Part shown: positions 1-6,552 of the stretch, piece after piece
Layout of the letters: each line of letters starts with the position of its first letter
Numbering within the stretch: the stretch's first letter is position 1
Assembly: GCA_002366775.1 (NCBI GenBank)
Contig: DFBW01000288.1
Span: forward strand, 1 to 7,249
Source: Roseovarius sp. UBA3070
GTDB taxonomy: Bacteria > Pseudomonadota > Alphaproteobacteria > Rhodobacterales > Rhodobacteraceae
Direction of reading: 5' to 3'
DNA length: 7,249 nt
The notes under the pieces: model-generated
Seen by the model: only the letters and a program-made list of their open reading frames with translations
What the model was told of the DNA's origin: nothing
Database searches by the model: none
Position numbers and translations under genes: made by a program

Positions 1-749
1 GCCTCCTCAGTGAGTGGATCTTGGGCACAGCCGTGGCCGTGATGGGCGTGATCGTGGTCATGATCATGCCGGTATAGCGCCAATGCGCCGCCGGTGCCCG
101 ACCCAAAGATCGCGCGATATTCCGGAGCCGAGGCCACATGTTCGGGCTGGCCTTCACAGCAGACATGCCCATTGAGGCAGACAACCCTGTCGCTGGCGCT
201 CATCACCACATGCAATTCGTGGCTCACCATCAGCACAGCACACCCCATGTCGGCACGCACCTCTTCGATCTGGCGATAAAACGCCGCTGACCCAGGTTGA
301 TCCAAGCCCTGCGTGGCCTCATCCAGGATCAACAGATCAGGCGTTTCAATCAATGCATGCGCCAGCAGAACCCGTTGGAATTGCCCCCCTGAAAGATCAG
401 CCATCTGCCGATCTCGTAGGCCAGACAGCCCGGCGCGCTCCAGTGCGGCGTCAATCGCAGCGGCTTTGTGGCGGCGCGGCAGGCCCATGAAGCGCCGCAC
501 AGTGATTGGTAGCGTTGGGTCGATATGCAGCTTTTGTGGCACATAGCCAATGCGCAAATTGGCGGCGCGGATGATTTCCCCGCTGACAGCAACAGCCCCA
601 ATCAGGCTGCGCAACAGCGTTGATTTGCCTGATCCATTGGGGCCGACAATGGTGACGATCTCGCCCCGGTCGATATGAAAATCCACATGGTGCAGCACCG
701 TTTGGCGGCCCAAGGTAACCGACAACCCTTTGGTTTCAATCAATCTCAT
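1..749 (-). CDS. znuC: Zinc ABC transporter ATP-binding protein ZnuC (3' end outside window)
   Basis: This is the ATPase of the high-affinity zinc importer; it would power Zn2+ transfer through ZnuB from periplasmic ZnuA. 249 codons are visible and no stop is reached. Visible ABC landmarks are Walker A GPNGSGKST (residues 36-44), the Q-loop in GYVPQK (Gln72), the signature LSGGQ (119-123), Walker B LLILDEA (139-145, Glu144 catalytic), the D-loop around 149-150, and the switch His in VSHE (His177). From about residue 228 the tail is rich in His and Asp (RHDHDHDHAHHGHG), typical of alphaproteobacterial ZnuC and probably metal-binding. The ATG overlaps the zur stop in an ATGA, so the two genes are likely translationally coupled and co-transcribed. 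ZnuB is expected beyond the left edge. A manganese ABC ATPase is the alternative, made unlikely by zur and the His-rich tail. Confidence 0.93.
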   Translation of the reverse strand, partial: MRLIETKGLSVTLGRQTVLHHVDFHIDRGEIVTIVGPNGSGKSTLLRSLIGAVAVSGEIIRAANLRIGYVPQKLHIDPTLPITVRRFMGLPRRHKAAAIDAALERAGLSGLRDRQMADLSGGQFQRVLLAHALIETPDLLILDEATQGLDQPGSAAFYRQIEEVRADMGCAVLMVSHELHVVMSASDRVVCLNGHVCCEGQPEHVASAPEYRAIFGSGTGGALALYRHDHDHDHAHHGHGCAQDPLTEE

Positions 750-1225
750 TGCGCTGCTTTCTGGCACGCAGGGCACAGGCCCAAGGCCTCGACTGCGGCC
801 TGTTCAATGACAAAACCGCTCTCGGATGTCGCCTGTCCCAGCACCTTTCGGGCTGGGTCAGCATCGGCTTCGGCCACCGCATCACAGGCCCGGCAAATCA
901 AAAAGGCGGGCGTGTGATCCTGCCCCATATGCGCGCAGGCGATAAAGGCATTCAGGCGCTCGATTTTGTGGGCAAAACCATGGCGCACCAGAAAATCCAG
1001 CGCGCGATAGACCACAGGCGGCTGCGAGCCCAAATCTTCGGCGCGCAGTATATCAAGGATATCATAGGCCCCCATCGCACGATGTTGTTGCAACAGAATT
1101 TCCAACACACGCCGTCGCACTGGTGTGAACTGCAATGAATGATCCGCGCAATAGGCGTCCACGGCCTTCAACCCGCTGCGGATACAGGTCTTATGATCGT
1201 GTTGCTTAAATCCGACTGGGTCCAT
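746..1225 (-). CDS. zur: Zinc uptake regulator Zur (Fur family)
   Basis: This is a cytoplasmic Fur-family repressor that binds its operator when loaded with Zn2+. Numbering from the longer possible start at 1240, the winged-helix DNA-binding half spans about residues 15-90 (FTPVRRRVLEILL, then GAYDILDIL and PPVVYRALDFLVRHGFAHKIE). The dimerisation half carries two CxxC pairs, Cys116/Cys119 and Cys156/Cys159, which form the structural zinc site of the family. The segment HKIERLNAFIAC is typical of Zur rather than Fur. I prefer the ATG at 1225 (159 residues) because a GAAGG lies 8 bases upstream at 1234-1238; the ATG at 1240 gives 164 residues but has no purine-rich site. The gene overlaps znuC by four bases and faces znuA across a palindromic operator, so it is probably autoregulated. 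Confidence 0.92.
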   Translation of the reverse strand: MDPVGFKQHDHKTCIRSGLKAVDAYCADHSLQFTPVRRRVLEILLQQHRAMGAYDILDILRAEDLGSQPPVVYRALDFLVRHGFAHKIERLNAFIACAHMGQDHTPAFLICRACDAVAEADADPARKVLGQATSESGFVIEQAAVEALGLCPACQKAAQ

Positions 1226-1256
1226 GAGAAAGGCCTTCATGTGTTCGATTATGGGG

Positions 1257-1285
1257 TTGATATGTTATAAAGTAACATGTAGCAA
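1257..1285. promoter_or_regulatory. Candidate bidirectional promoter spanning the Zur box
   Basis: On the plus strand TTGATA (1257-1262) and TAGCAA (1280-1285) are separated by exactly 17 bases. Read on the minus strand, the same two blocks are TTGCTA and TATCAA with the same spacing. Either could serve as weak -35/-10 elements for znuA and zur, and the Zur box fills the spacer, which would explain repression by direct occlusion. The plus-strand -10 match is poor, so other elements in this gap are possible. Confidence 0.35.
1262..1278. promoter_or_regulatory. Probable Zur operator (Zur box)
   Basis: ATGTTATAAAGTAACAT is a palindrome with perfect 6-bp arms (ATGTTA/TAACAT) around a 5-bp centre. 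It resembles the AT-rich GTTATA...TATAAC-type sites bound by proteobacterial Zur. It lies between the divergent zur and znuA genes, 45 bases before the znuA ATG and 36 before the preferred zur ATG. One dimer site could therefore repress both directions when zinc is sufficient. Binding itself is inferred from motif and position. Confidence 0.8.
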
Positions 1286-1323
1286 ACCCCTGTTCTTTTC
1301 AACTCCAATATACAGGATTAGAT

Positions 1324-2334
1324 ATGCTGCGACACATCACTTTGCTTTTTAGCCTAACTGCCGGGACAATGACACAGGCAGAGACACCGATTGTCGTGAC
1401 CGACATCGCTCCAATTCATTCGCTTGTGGCAAGGGTGATGCAAGGGGTTGGCACGCCTGATCTGATCATCCCACAAACGTCTTCGCCGCATGGCTATGCG
1501 ATGCGCCCGTCACAGGCGGCCGCCTTGCAAGACGCGCGGTTGGTGGTGTGGATGGGGCCGGGCCTGTCACCTTGGTTGGAAGATCCGCTGGCCACATTGG
1601 CACCGGACGCACAGCACATGAACCTGATGGAGACGCACGGCACGCATACCCTGCCTTGGCGCGAGGGCGCTAGTTTTGAAGTCGAAGGCCATGATGACGA
1701 AGGCCACGATGACGAGGGCCACGATGACGAGGGCCACGATGACGGAGGCCACGATGAGGAAGCCCACGCTGAGGAAGGTCATGATGACGATCATGGCCAC
1801 GACCATGGCCATGACCATGATGGTCCAGACCCACACGCCTGGCTTGATCCTGAAAATGCTGCCCTGTGGCTGGGTGAAATCGCCGAGGCCCTGGGGGCTC
1901 TTGATCCTGAAAATGCCGCCATCTATCTGGCCAATGCCACCACTGGGCAGGCCGAGTTTGCACGCCTGAGCGAAGAAATTTCAGCTCAGCTTTCCACTTT
2001 GGATGACCCTCGTTTTGTGGTTTCGCATGATGCCCTGCACTATTTTGAGGCGCGGTTTGACGTTCATGCCAGAGGGGCAGTTGCCGATGGTGATGCCACT
2101 GCTCCTGGGGCCGCACGGCTCTCAAATCTCAAGAAAGTCATGCAGGATCAGGCCATCACCTGCATTCTGGTCGAGCCGGGCACCAACACCGACCGGCTTG
2201 GGGCTATCTTCGATTCGCAGATGCACTTTGGCGAGATTGATCTTCTGGGGCAAAGGCAATCCCTGGGCGCATCCCTTTATCCTGGTCTGTTGCGGAGCAT
2301 TGCACAAAATATATCGGCCTGTGCGGTGCCCTGA
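1324..2334 (+). CDS. znuA: Zinc ABC transporter substrate-binding protein ZnuA
   Basis: This is the periplasmic zinc-capturing component of the importer, a cluster A-I metal-binding protein of 336 residues. A short signal peptide (about 1-19) probably ends in TQA before ETP. Expected zinc-ligand histidines are His56 (SPHGYAMRPS), His171 (DPHAWLDP) and His235 (VSHDALHYF). Cys280 and Cys333 match in spacing the disulfide known in E. coli ZnuA. Between the first and second ligand lies the charged metal-binding loop, here long and repetitive (residues 121-166: repeated GHDDE units, then HGHDHGHDHD). This loop favours ZnuA over manganese-binding relatives. AGGA at 1314-1317 lies 6 bases before the ATG. 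The gene is divergent from zur-znuC and likely repressed by Zur. No companion follows it closely; the next gene is unrelated. Confidence 0.94.
   Translation: MLRHITLLFSLTAGTMTQAETPIVVTDIAPIHSLVARVMQGVGTPDLIIPQTSSPHGYAMRPSQAAALQDARLVVWMGPGLSPWLEDPLATLAPDAQHMNLMETHGTHTLPWREGASFEVEGHDDEGHDDEGHDDEGHDDGGHDEEAHAEEGHDDDHGHDHGHDHDGPDPHAWLDPENAALWLGEIAEALGALDPENAAIYLANATTGQAEFARLSEEISAQLSTLDDPRFVVSHDALHYFEARFDVHARGAVADGDATAPGAARLSNLKKVMQDQAITCILVEPGTNTDRLGAIFDSQMHFGEIDLLGQRQSLGASLYPGLLRSIAQNISACAVP
1684..1788 (+). repeat. 15-bp tandem repeats coding the ZnuA His/Asp loop
   Basis: Seven in-frame 15-base units encode EGHDD-like pentapeptides. Units two to four are nearly identical in DNA (consensus GAGGGCCACGATGAC), and units five to seven are degenerate (GGHDE, EAHAE, EGHDD). 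They are followed at 1789-1821 by an HGHDHGHDHD stretch. The period is a multiple of three, so gain or loss of units by slippage would keep the reading frame and only change loop length. The repeat also creates long open frames on the opposite strand that are not genes. Confidence 0.9.
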
Positions 2335-2368
2335 CACCACTCACTACGCGGCGTAAAACTTGCGTACC

Positions 2369-2395
2369 GGCGCTAAACCACTCATGTTGAGCGCT
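2369..2395 (+). terminator. Hairpin after znuA, possible weak terminator
   Basis: GCGCT (2370-2374) pairs with AGCGC (2390-2394), extended inward by AAC/GTT across one mismatch and outward by a G-T pair, with a 7-base loop. It begins about 35 bases after the znuA stop. There is no T-run after it, so it is not a canonical intrinsic terminator; it could instead mark a 3' end or a structured leader for the next gene. Confidence 0.3.
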
Positions 2396-2407
2396 AGGGA
2401 ATGCGAC

Positions 2408-2426
2408 GCCCGGCAATAGACCGGGC
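2408..2426 (+). other. GC-rich hairpin in the leader of the acyl-CoA synthetase gene
   Basis: GCCCGG (2408-2413) and CCGGGC (2421-2426) form a perfect 6-bp stem with a 7-base loop. It ends 7 bases before the strong ribosome binding site of the next gene. The rest of 2335-2448 shows no convincing promoter; TTGCGT at 2360-2365 is a weak -35 candidate only. Confidence 0.35.
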
Positions 2427-2433
2427 CGCCGAC

Positions 2434-2440
2434 AGGGAGG
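2434..2440 (+). promoter_or_regulatory. Ribosome binding site deciding the synthetase start
   Basis: AGGGAGG lies 8 bases before the ATG at 2449. This supports the ATG at 2449 over the in-frame ATG at 2401, which would add 16 residues (beginning MRRPAIDRAADR) with no family-like character. Another ATG at 2442 is out of frame and soon meets a stop. Confidence 0.75.
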
Positions 2441-2448
2441 TATGGCCG

Positions 2449-4332
2449 ATGAATTTTTCCTCTGCGCAGGATGCACTGGATATTGAGAACGAAGTTTCAT
2501 GGGAAGAGCGTGAGCGCCCCAAGACACTTTATCAAATGCTGGCCGAGACGGTAAAACGCTTTCCTGATCGCCCGGCGGTCAGCTATCAATTGCTGTCAGG
2601 GCCAACGGACAAGGCCGAAACCCTGACCTGGCAGCAATATCACGATCAGATTTGCCAGACCGCCAATATGTTCCGCGCAATGGGAGTGGGTGAAAACGAT
2701 GTGGTGGCACTGGTGCTGCCCAACGCGACCGAAACCGCAGTGGCGTTGATCGGCGGGGCCGTTGCCGGCATTGTGAACCCGATCAACCCGTTGCTGGAAC
2801 CCGAGCAAATCGCGTCCATCCTGCGCGAGACCAACGCCAAAGTCGTGGTGACCCTGCGCGCCTTCCCCAAGACGGACATCGCCCAGAAAACTGCCGAGGC
2901 CGTCAAGGATGCACCCAATGTTCAGACCGTGCTTGAGGTTGATCTCAACCGCTATCTCAGCCCACCCAAAAGCTGGATCGTGTCGCTGATCCGACCCAAA
3001 GTAGCGGTGGAGCATCACGCCAAGGTATTGAATTTCCGCAACACGATGGCCAAGCATGCCACCTCATTGGAATTCGATGACAGTCCCGATGACCGCGTTG
3101 CAGCCTATTTTCATACTGGTGGCACCACCGGAATGCCCAAAGTGGCGCAACATCTTTATTCCGGCATGGTTTACAATGGCTGGCTGGGCGGACGGCTGCT
3201 GTTTGATGAAAAAGACAGCGTCATGTGCCCCCTGCCGCTGTTTCACGTCTTTGCCGTGCACGTCATCCTGATGGCGATGATCTATTCCGGCGCGCATGTG
3301 GTTTTTCCCACACCGGCCGGGTATCGCGGTGATGGGGTTTTTGATAACTTCTGGAAGTTGCTGGAGCGTTGGAAAACCACTTTCGTGATCACTGTGCCCA
3401 CTGCCGTGTCTGCCCTCATGCAGCGCGAAGTGGATGCGGATGTTTCAACCGTGAAAAACGCCTTTTCCGGGTCTGCGCCGATGCCGATGGAACTGTTCAA
3501 GCGCTTTGAGGGCAGCACCGGCATTGCCGTGATTGAGGGCTATGGGCTGACCGAAGCCACCTGTCTGGTGTCGTGCAATCCGCCCACGGGCGAAAAGAAG
3601 GTTGGCTCGGTCGGGGTTCCTTTGCCCTATACGGACGTGAAAATTCTGCTGGATGGCGAAAACGGCCCTGAAGAATGCGGAGTTGATGAGATCGGTGAGA
3701 TCTGCATCTCAAATCCTGGTGTATATGCCGACAACACCTATACCGAAGCGGACAAGAACCGTGGGCTGTATCACTATCAGAAATACCTGCGCACCGGCGA
3801 TCTGGGGCGCATAGATGGCGATGGCTATTTGTGGATTACGGGGCGCGCCAAAGATCTGATCATCCGCGGCGGTCACAATATTGATCCCGCTGAGATCGAA
3901 GAGGCGCTGATGGCCCATCCCGCCGTCGCCATGGCAGGCGCCATTGGGCAGCCCGATGCGCATGCTGGCGAAATCCCCTGCGTCTATGTGGAACTGGTCG
4001 AAGGCGCCACGGCCACTGCCGAAGACCTGTACGCCCATAGCAAGGAACATGTGCATGAACGTGCGGCACATCCCCGGCATGTTGAAGTGCTGGATGAACT
4101 GCCCAAAACCGCCGTTGGCAAAGTGTTCAAACCCGATCTGCGCAAACGGGCGATCACCCGGATTTATAACAAGGCATTGGAAGAGGCCGGCCTGAACGCC
4201 CGTGTCGCTCAAATGATCGACAGCAAGAGGCGCGGGCTTGTGGCGCAGCTTGAAAAAACCGGCGATGTGGACGAAGCTGCCGTTGGCCATGTGCTGGGCA
4301 ACTTTGTGCGCCCATGGGAATGGATGACTTAA
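2449..4332 (+). CDS. AMP-dependent acyl-CoA synthetase (ligase), substrate unknown
   Basis: This is an ANL-superfamily enzyme expected to activate a carboxylic acid with ATP to an acyl-adenylate and then transfer it to coenzyme A. The product from ATG 2449 has 627 residues. Landmarks: P-loop motif YFHTGGTTGMPK (220-231), EGYGLTEA (363-370), YLRTGDLG (446-453), the hinge region GRAKDLIIRGG (465-475) and the catalytic lysine in LPKTAVGK (Lys558). After Lys558 there is an unusually long tail of about 70 residues ending in NFVRPWEWMT, longer than in typical FadD-like enzymes. No signal peptide or clear membrane segment is seen, so it is probably cytoplasmic. Substrate (fatty, aromatic or other acid) cannot be read from the sequence. 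It is followed after 12 bases by a cupin gene in the same direction. Confidence 0.88.
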   Translation: MNFSSAQDALDIENEVSWEERERPKTLYQMLAETVKRFPDRPAVSYQLLSGPTDKAETLTWQQYHDQICQTANMFRAMGVGENDVVALVLPNATETAVALIGGAVAGIVNPINPLLEPEQIASILRETNAKVVVTLRAFPKTDIAQKTAEAVKDAPNVQTVLEVDLNRYLSPPKSWIVSLIRPKVAVEHHAKVLNFRNTMAKHATSLEFDDSPDDRVAAYFHTGGTTGMPKVAQHLYSGMVYNGWLGGRLLFDEKDSVMCPLPLFHVFAVHVILMAMIYSGAHVVFPTPAGYRGDGVFDNFWKLLERWKTTFVITVPTAVSALMQREVDADVSTVKNAFSGSAPMPMELFKRFEGSTGIAVIEGYGLTEATCLVSCNPPTGEKKVGSVGVPLPYTDVKILLDGENGPEECGVDEIGEICISNPGVYADNTYTEADKNRGLYHYQKYLRTGDLGRIDGDGYLWITGRAKDLIIRGGHNIDPAEIEEALMAHPAVAMAGAIGQPDAHAGEIPCVYVELVEGATATAEDLYAHSKEHVHERAAHPRHVEVLDELPKTAVGKVFKPDLRKRAITRIYNKALEEAGLNARVAQMIDSKRRGLVAQLEKTGDVDEAAVGHVLGNFVRPWEWMT

Positions 4333-4344
4333 CGGAGGACAAAA

Positions 4345-4698
4345 ATGACAAATATCCCGTTTCTGGTGAACCCTCAGCCGCAAATGGATGTGTCAGACAT
4401 GACCTCGCCCGAGGTCTTCACCAGCGCTGATCAGACAGAGTTGAACCACACGCATTTTTCGACCGATGACGAAAGCATCCTGTCGGGCACCTGGGAATGC
4501 GCGCCCTGCCGCGAGGACATCCCCGCCTATCCGGTGCATGAATTGATGACCATCGTGTCGGGCAAGATCACCCTGACCCACCCCGATGGCACCGCTGAGC
4601 ATTTAGGGGCAGGGGATACGTTCTTTATCTCCAAAGGCGCGCCAGTGGTGTGGGAAATCACCCAAACGCTGCGCAAGATCTACATGATTGCGACCTGA
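4345..4698 (+). CDS. Small cupin-domain protein (cupin_3 / DUF861 type)
   Basis: This is a 117-residue single-domain beta-barrel protein. After a variable N-terminus (1-45), the cupin core runs from SGTWECAP (47-54) through YPVHELMTIVSGKITLTHPDG (about 62-82), the turn LGAGDTFFISKGAP (87-100) and VVWEITQTLRKIYMI to the end. This matches the GTWE...YP.HE...G...L..DG...GD.F.I..G....WE...RK.Y pattern of cupin_3 proteins. His65-Glu66 are kept from the first cupin motif, but the second motif lacks its usual His, so canonical metal-dependent catalysis is doubtful. GGAGG at 4334-4338 gives a strong start. It sits 12 bases after the synthetase gene and is probably in the same operon. No signal peptide. 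Function is unknown. Confidence 0.82.
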   Translation: MTNIPFLVNPQPQMDVSDMTSPEVFTSADQTELNHTHFSTDDESILSGTWECAPCREDIPAYPVHELMTIVSGKITLTHPDGTAEHLGAGDTFFISKGAPVVWEITQTLRKIYMIAT

Positions 4699-4816
4699 CG
4701 CATGAATTGATCAGGTCAAGTGAAACGCTTTGTGGGACGAAGCTGTTGTTGATGCGCCTTCGGCTTGATTCCGGGCTGGGTGCGCGGGAACGGGATGATC
4801 GGGTTGAGCTCAAAAC

Positions 4817-4846
4817 GGCCCTTCATCAGTCACCCGATGAAGGGCC
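4817..4846 (-). terminator. Perfect 11-bp inverted repeat, probable terminator (hairpin 1)
   Basis: GGCCCTTCATC (4817-4827) and GATGAAGGGCC (4836-4846) form a perfect 11-bp stem with an 8-base loop. Read on the minus strand it is followed by GTTTTGA, which suits an intrinsic terminator. Read on the plus strand it is followed by AAATCTTAAA, less suitable. It lies about 120 bases after both the cupin stop and the leuA stop, between convergent genes, so it may serve either side. Confidence 0.65.
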
Positions 4847-4856
4847 AAATCTTAAA

Positions 4857-4899
4857 GCGTTGCGCATAAAGCCTGAATCGCGGGGTTTACGCGCAACGC
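4857..4899 (-). terminator. Long inverted repeat, probable leuA terminator (hairpin 2)
   Basis: GCGTTGCGC (4857-4865) pairs with GCGCAACGC (4891-4899). Across one mismatch the stem continues with TAAA/TTTA and then a few more pairs down to a 5-base loop. On the minus strand the stem is followed directly by TTTAAGATTT, the best T-rich tail of the three hairpins here. It is therefore the most likely intrinsic terminator of leuA, about 65 bases after its stop. Confidence 0.6.
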
Positions 4900-4922
4900 C
4901 CAACACGTTCGTATGTGTCACT

Positions 4923-4963
4923 GCGTCTCGCCTTTTCCCCGCGTCATGTTAAAGGCGAGACGC
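4923..4963. terminator. Perfect 13-bp inverted repeat at the leuA stop (hairpin 3)
   Basis: GCGTCTCGCCTTT (4923-4935) and AAAGGCGAGACGC (4951-4963) pair perfectly with a 15-base loop. The stem begins one base after the leuA stop codon. On the plus strand it is followed by TTTAGG, so it could end cupin-side transcription or protect the leuA mRNA 3' end. On the minus strand no T-run follows. Confidence 0.55.
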
Positions 4964-4964
4964 T

Positions 4965-6530
4965 TTAGGACACGTCCTTATACGAAATCTCGGTCTGATC
5001 ATTGCCGGTTTTGCCCCGGCGCACCAACAGTCGGTTCAGTGCATGAACATAAGCCTTGGCCGAGGCCACGACCGTATCGGTGTCTGCTGACTGACCCGTT
5101 GCAATGCGCCCGTCTTCCTCAAGCCGCACAGTCACCGTTGCCTGCGCATCGGTGCCCTCGGTTACCGCATGCACCTGGTACAGCGACAGGCGGGCCTGAT
5201 TGGGGTGCAACTCACGCACCGCTTTAAACGTGGCATCCACCGGGCCATCGCCCTTTTGTGTTGCTGTGGCCTCAACCCCGTCGATGGCCATTACCAATGT
5301 CGCCTCAGCCGGGCCTCCGGTGCCACAACTCACGCTCAGGGATTTGATCACCAGATGGTTTGTCTCGCTCTCGTCGCCCGCCGTAACCAAGGCAATCAGA
5401 TCGTCGTCATAGACTTCCTTCTTGCGGTCCGCCAATGCCTTGAACCGCACAAAGACGTCGTTCAGTTGATTGTCGGCCAACTCATAACCCTGATCTTTCA
5501 GCTTGGAACGCAGTGCGGCCCGACCCGAGTGTTTGCCCATAACGATGTTGGTTTCAGACAGGCCCACATCCTCGGGGCGCATGATCTCAAACGTCTCGGC
5601 GTTTTTCAGCATGCCATCCTGATGGATGCCGCTTTCGTGGGCAAAGGCGTTTTTGCCAACAATGGCTTTGTTGAACTGCACATTGAAGCCCGACACAGCC
5701 GCCACGCGGCGGCTCAGGTTCATGATCTTGGTGGTGTCGACACCTGTGTACCAGGGCATGATGTCGCCGCGCACCTTCATCGCCATCACCACCTCTTCCA
5801 GGGCTGTGTTGCCGGCGCGTTCGCCCAGGCCGTTGATGGTGCACTCAATCTGGCGCGCCCCACCGGCCACAGCCGCCAGAGAATTGGCCGTCGCCATGCC
5901 CAGATCATTGTGGCAATGGGTGGCAAAAACCACCTCATCGGCACCGGGAACGGTTTCGATCAATCCACGGATCAGATCAGCGCTTTCTACCGGTGCGGTA
6001 TATCCCACTGTGTCGGGGATATTGATGGTTGTTGCGCCGGCCTTGATGGCAATCTCAACAGTGCGGCACAGGTAATCCCATTCGGTGCGTGTGGCATCCA
6101 TGGGTGACCATTGCACATTGTCACACAGGTTGCGCGCATGGGTGACAGTGTCATGAATGCGCCCGGCCATTTCATCCTGTGTCAGATCAGGAATGGCGCG
6201 GTGCAAGGGTGATGTGCCGATAAACGTGTGAATGCGTGGGCGGCGGGCGTGTTTGATGGCCTCCCAGCAGCGGTCAATGTCTTGCAGATTGGCCCGCGCC
6301 AGCCCGCAAATCACCGATGTCTGCGCCGCTTTGGCGATCTCGCTCACCGCATTGAAATCACCTTCCGAGGCGATGGGAAATCCGGCCTCGATGATATCGA
6401 CGCCCATTTCATCCAGCAGGCCTGCGATCTCCAGCTTTTCAGCATGGGTCATTGTGGCTCCGGGGGATTGTTCGCCATCGCGCAACGTGGTGTCAAAAAT
6501 AACCACTCGGTCTTTGTCTTGATCAGTCAT
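4965..6530 (-). CDS. leuA: 2-isopropylmalate synthase LeuA
   Basis: It condenses acetyl-CoA with 2-oxoisovalerate to 2-isopropylmalate, the first committed step of leucine synthesis, in the cytoplasm. The 521 residues are full length for the bacterial family. The catalytic TIM barrel opens with IFDTTLRDGEQSPG (11-24; Asp13 metal ligand, Arg17 catalytic) and contains THCHNDLGMATANSL (204-218; His205 and His207 metal ligands) and INGLGERAGNT (232-242; Asn241 fourth ligand). AHESGIHQDG (298-305) is the conserved subdomain motif. From about 390 the regulatory domain follows (SLSVSCGTGGPAEATL, then DGPVDATFKAV), which in characterised enzymes binds leucine for feedback inhibition. AAGAGA at 6537-6542 lies 6 bases before the ATG. 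Upstream are a Leu-rich leader peptide and alternative RNA stems, so expression is probably attenuated by leucine. No other leu gene is visible nearby. Confidence 0.96.
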   Translation of the reverse strand: MTDQDKDRVVIFDTTLRDGEQSPGATMTHAEKLEIAGLLDEMGVDIIEAGFPIASEGDFNAVSEIAKAAQTSVICGLARANLQDIDRCWEAIKHARRPRIHTFIGTSPLHRAIPDLTQDEMAGRIHDTVTHARNLCDNVQWSPMDATRTEWDYLCRTVEIAIKAGATTINIPDTVGYTAPVESADLIRGLIETVPGADEVVFATHCHNDLGMATANSLAAVAGGARQIECTINGLGERAGNTALEEVVMAMKVRGDIMPWYTGVDTTKIMNLSRRVAAVSGFNVQFNKAIVGKNAFAHESGIHQDGMLKNAETFEIMRPEDVGLSETNIVMGKHSGRAALRSKLKDQGYELADNQLNDVFVRFKALADRKKEVYDDDLIALVTAGDESETNHLVIKSLSVSCGTGGPAEATLVMAIDGVEATATQKGDGPVDATFKAVRELHPNQARLSLYQVHAVTEGTDAQATVTVRLEEDGRIATGQSADTDTVVASAKAYVHALNRLLVRRGKTGNDQTEISYKDVS

Positions 6531-6536
6531 GTCATG

Positions 6537-6542
6537 TCTCTT
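6537..6542 (-). promoter_or_regulatory. Ribosome binding site of leuA
   Basis: AAGAGA on the minus strand, 6 bases before the leuA ATG at 6530. It is only moderately strong. A second, out-of-frame ATG lies at 6535-6533 between the site and the true start. The 8-base block GCTTAGGA, which can pair with the leader Leu codons, lies 10 bases further upstream (6553-6560). Confidence 0.55.
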
Positions 6543-6552
6543 TTGAAATTAG

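Noticed and set aside
749..1138. 129-codon plus-strand frame opposite zur
   Set aside because: It is antisense to the whole Zur protein, whose CxxC motifs and helix-turn-helix are clear.
1567..2125. Minus-strand frames opposite znuA with repetitive Val/Ile/Met or Arg/His sequence
   Set aside because: They are by-products of the 15-bp repeats in the ZnuA loop read in other frames.
2401..2448. Upstream in-frame ATG extending the acyl-CoA synthetase by 16 residues
   Set aside because: The extension has no ribosome binding site, crosses a GC-rich hairpin and does not look like the family, while AGGGAGG sits correctly before the ATG at 2449.
3709..4383. 224-codon open frame on the minus strand opposite the acyl-CoA synthetase
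   Set aside because: It is antisense to conserved synthetase motifs (YLRTGDLG, the hinge region and the catalytic lysine) and shows no domain of its own.
4650..4952. 100-codon plus-strand frame running from the cupin end into the intergenic region
   Set aside because: It starts inside the cupin gene in another frame and runs through all or part of the three hairpins; no ribosome binding site or family resemblance.
5169..6107. 312-codon open frame on the plus strand opposite leuA
   Set aside because: It lies wholly antisense to the clearly conserved LeuA catalytic region, has a His/Gln-rich composition expected from reading such a gene backwards, and has no recognisable motif.
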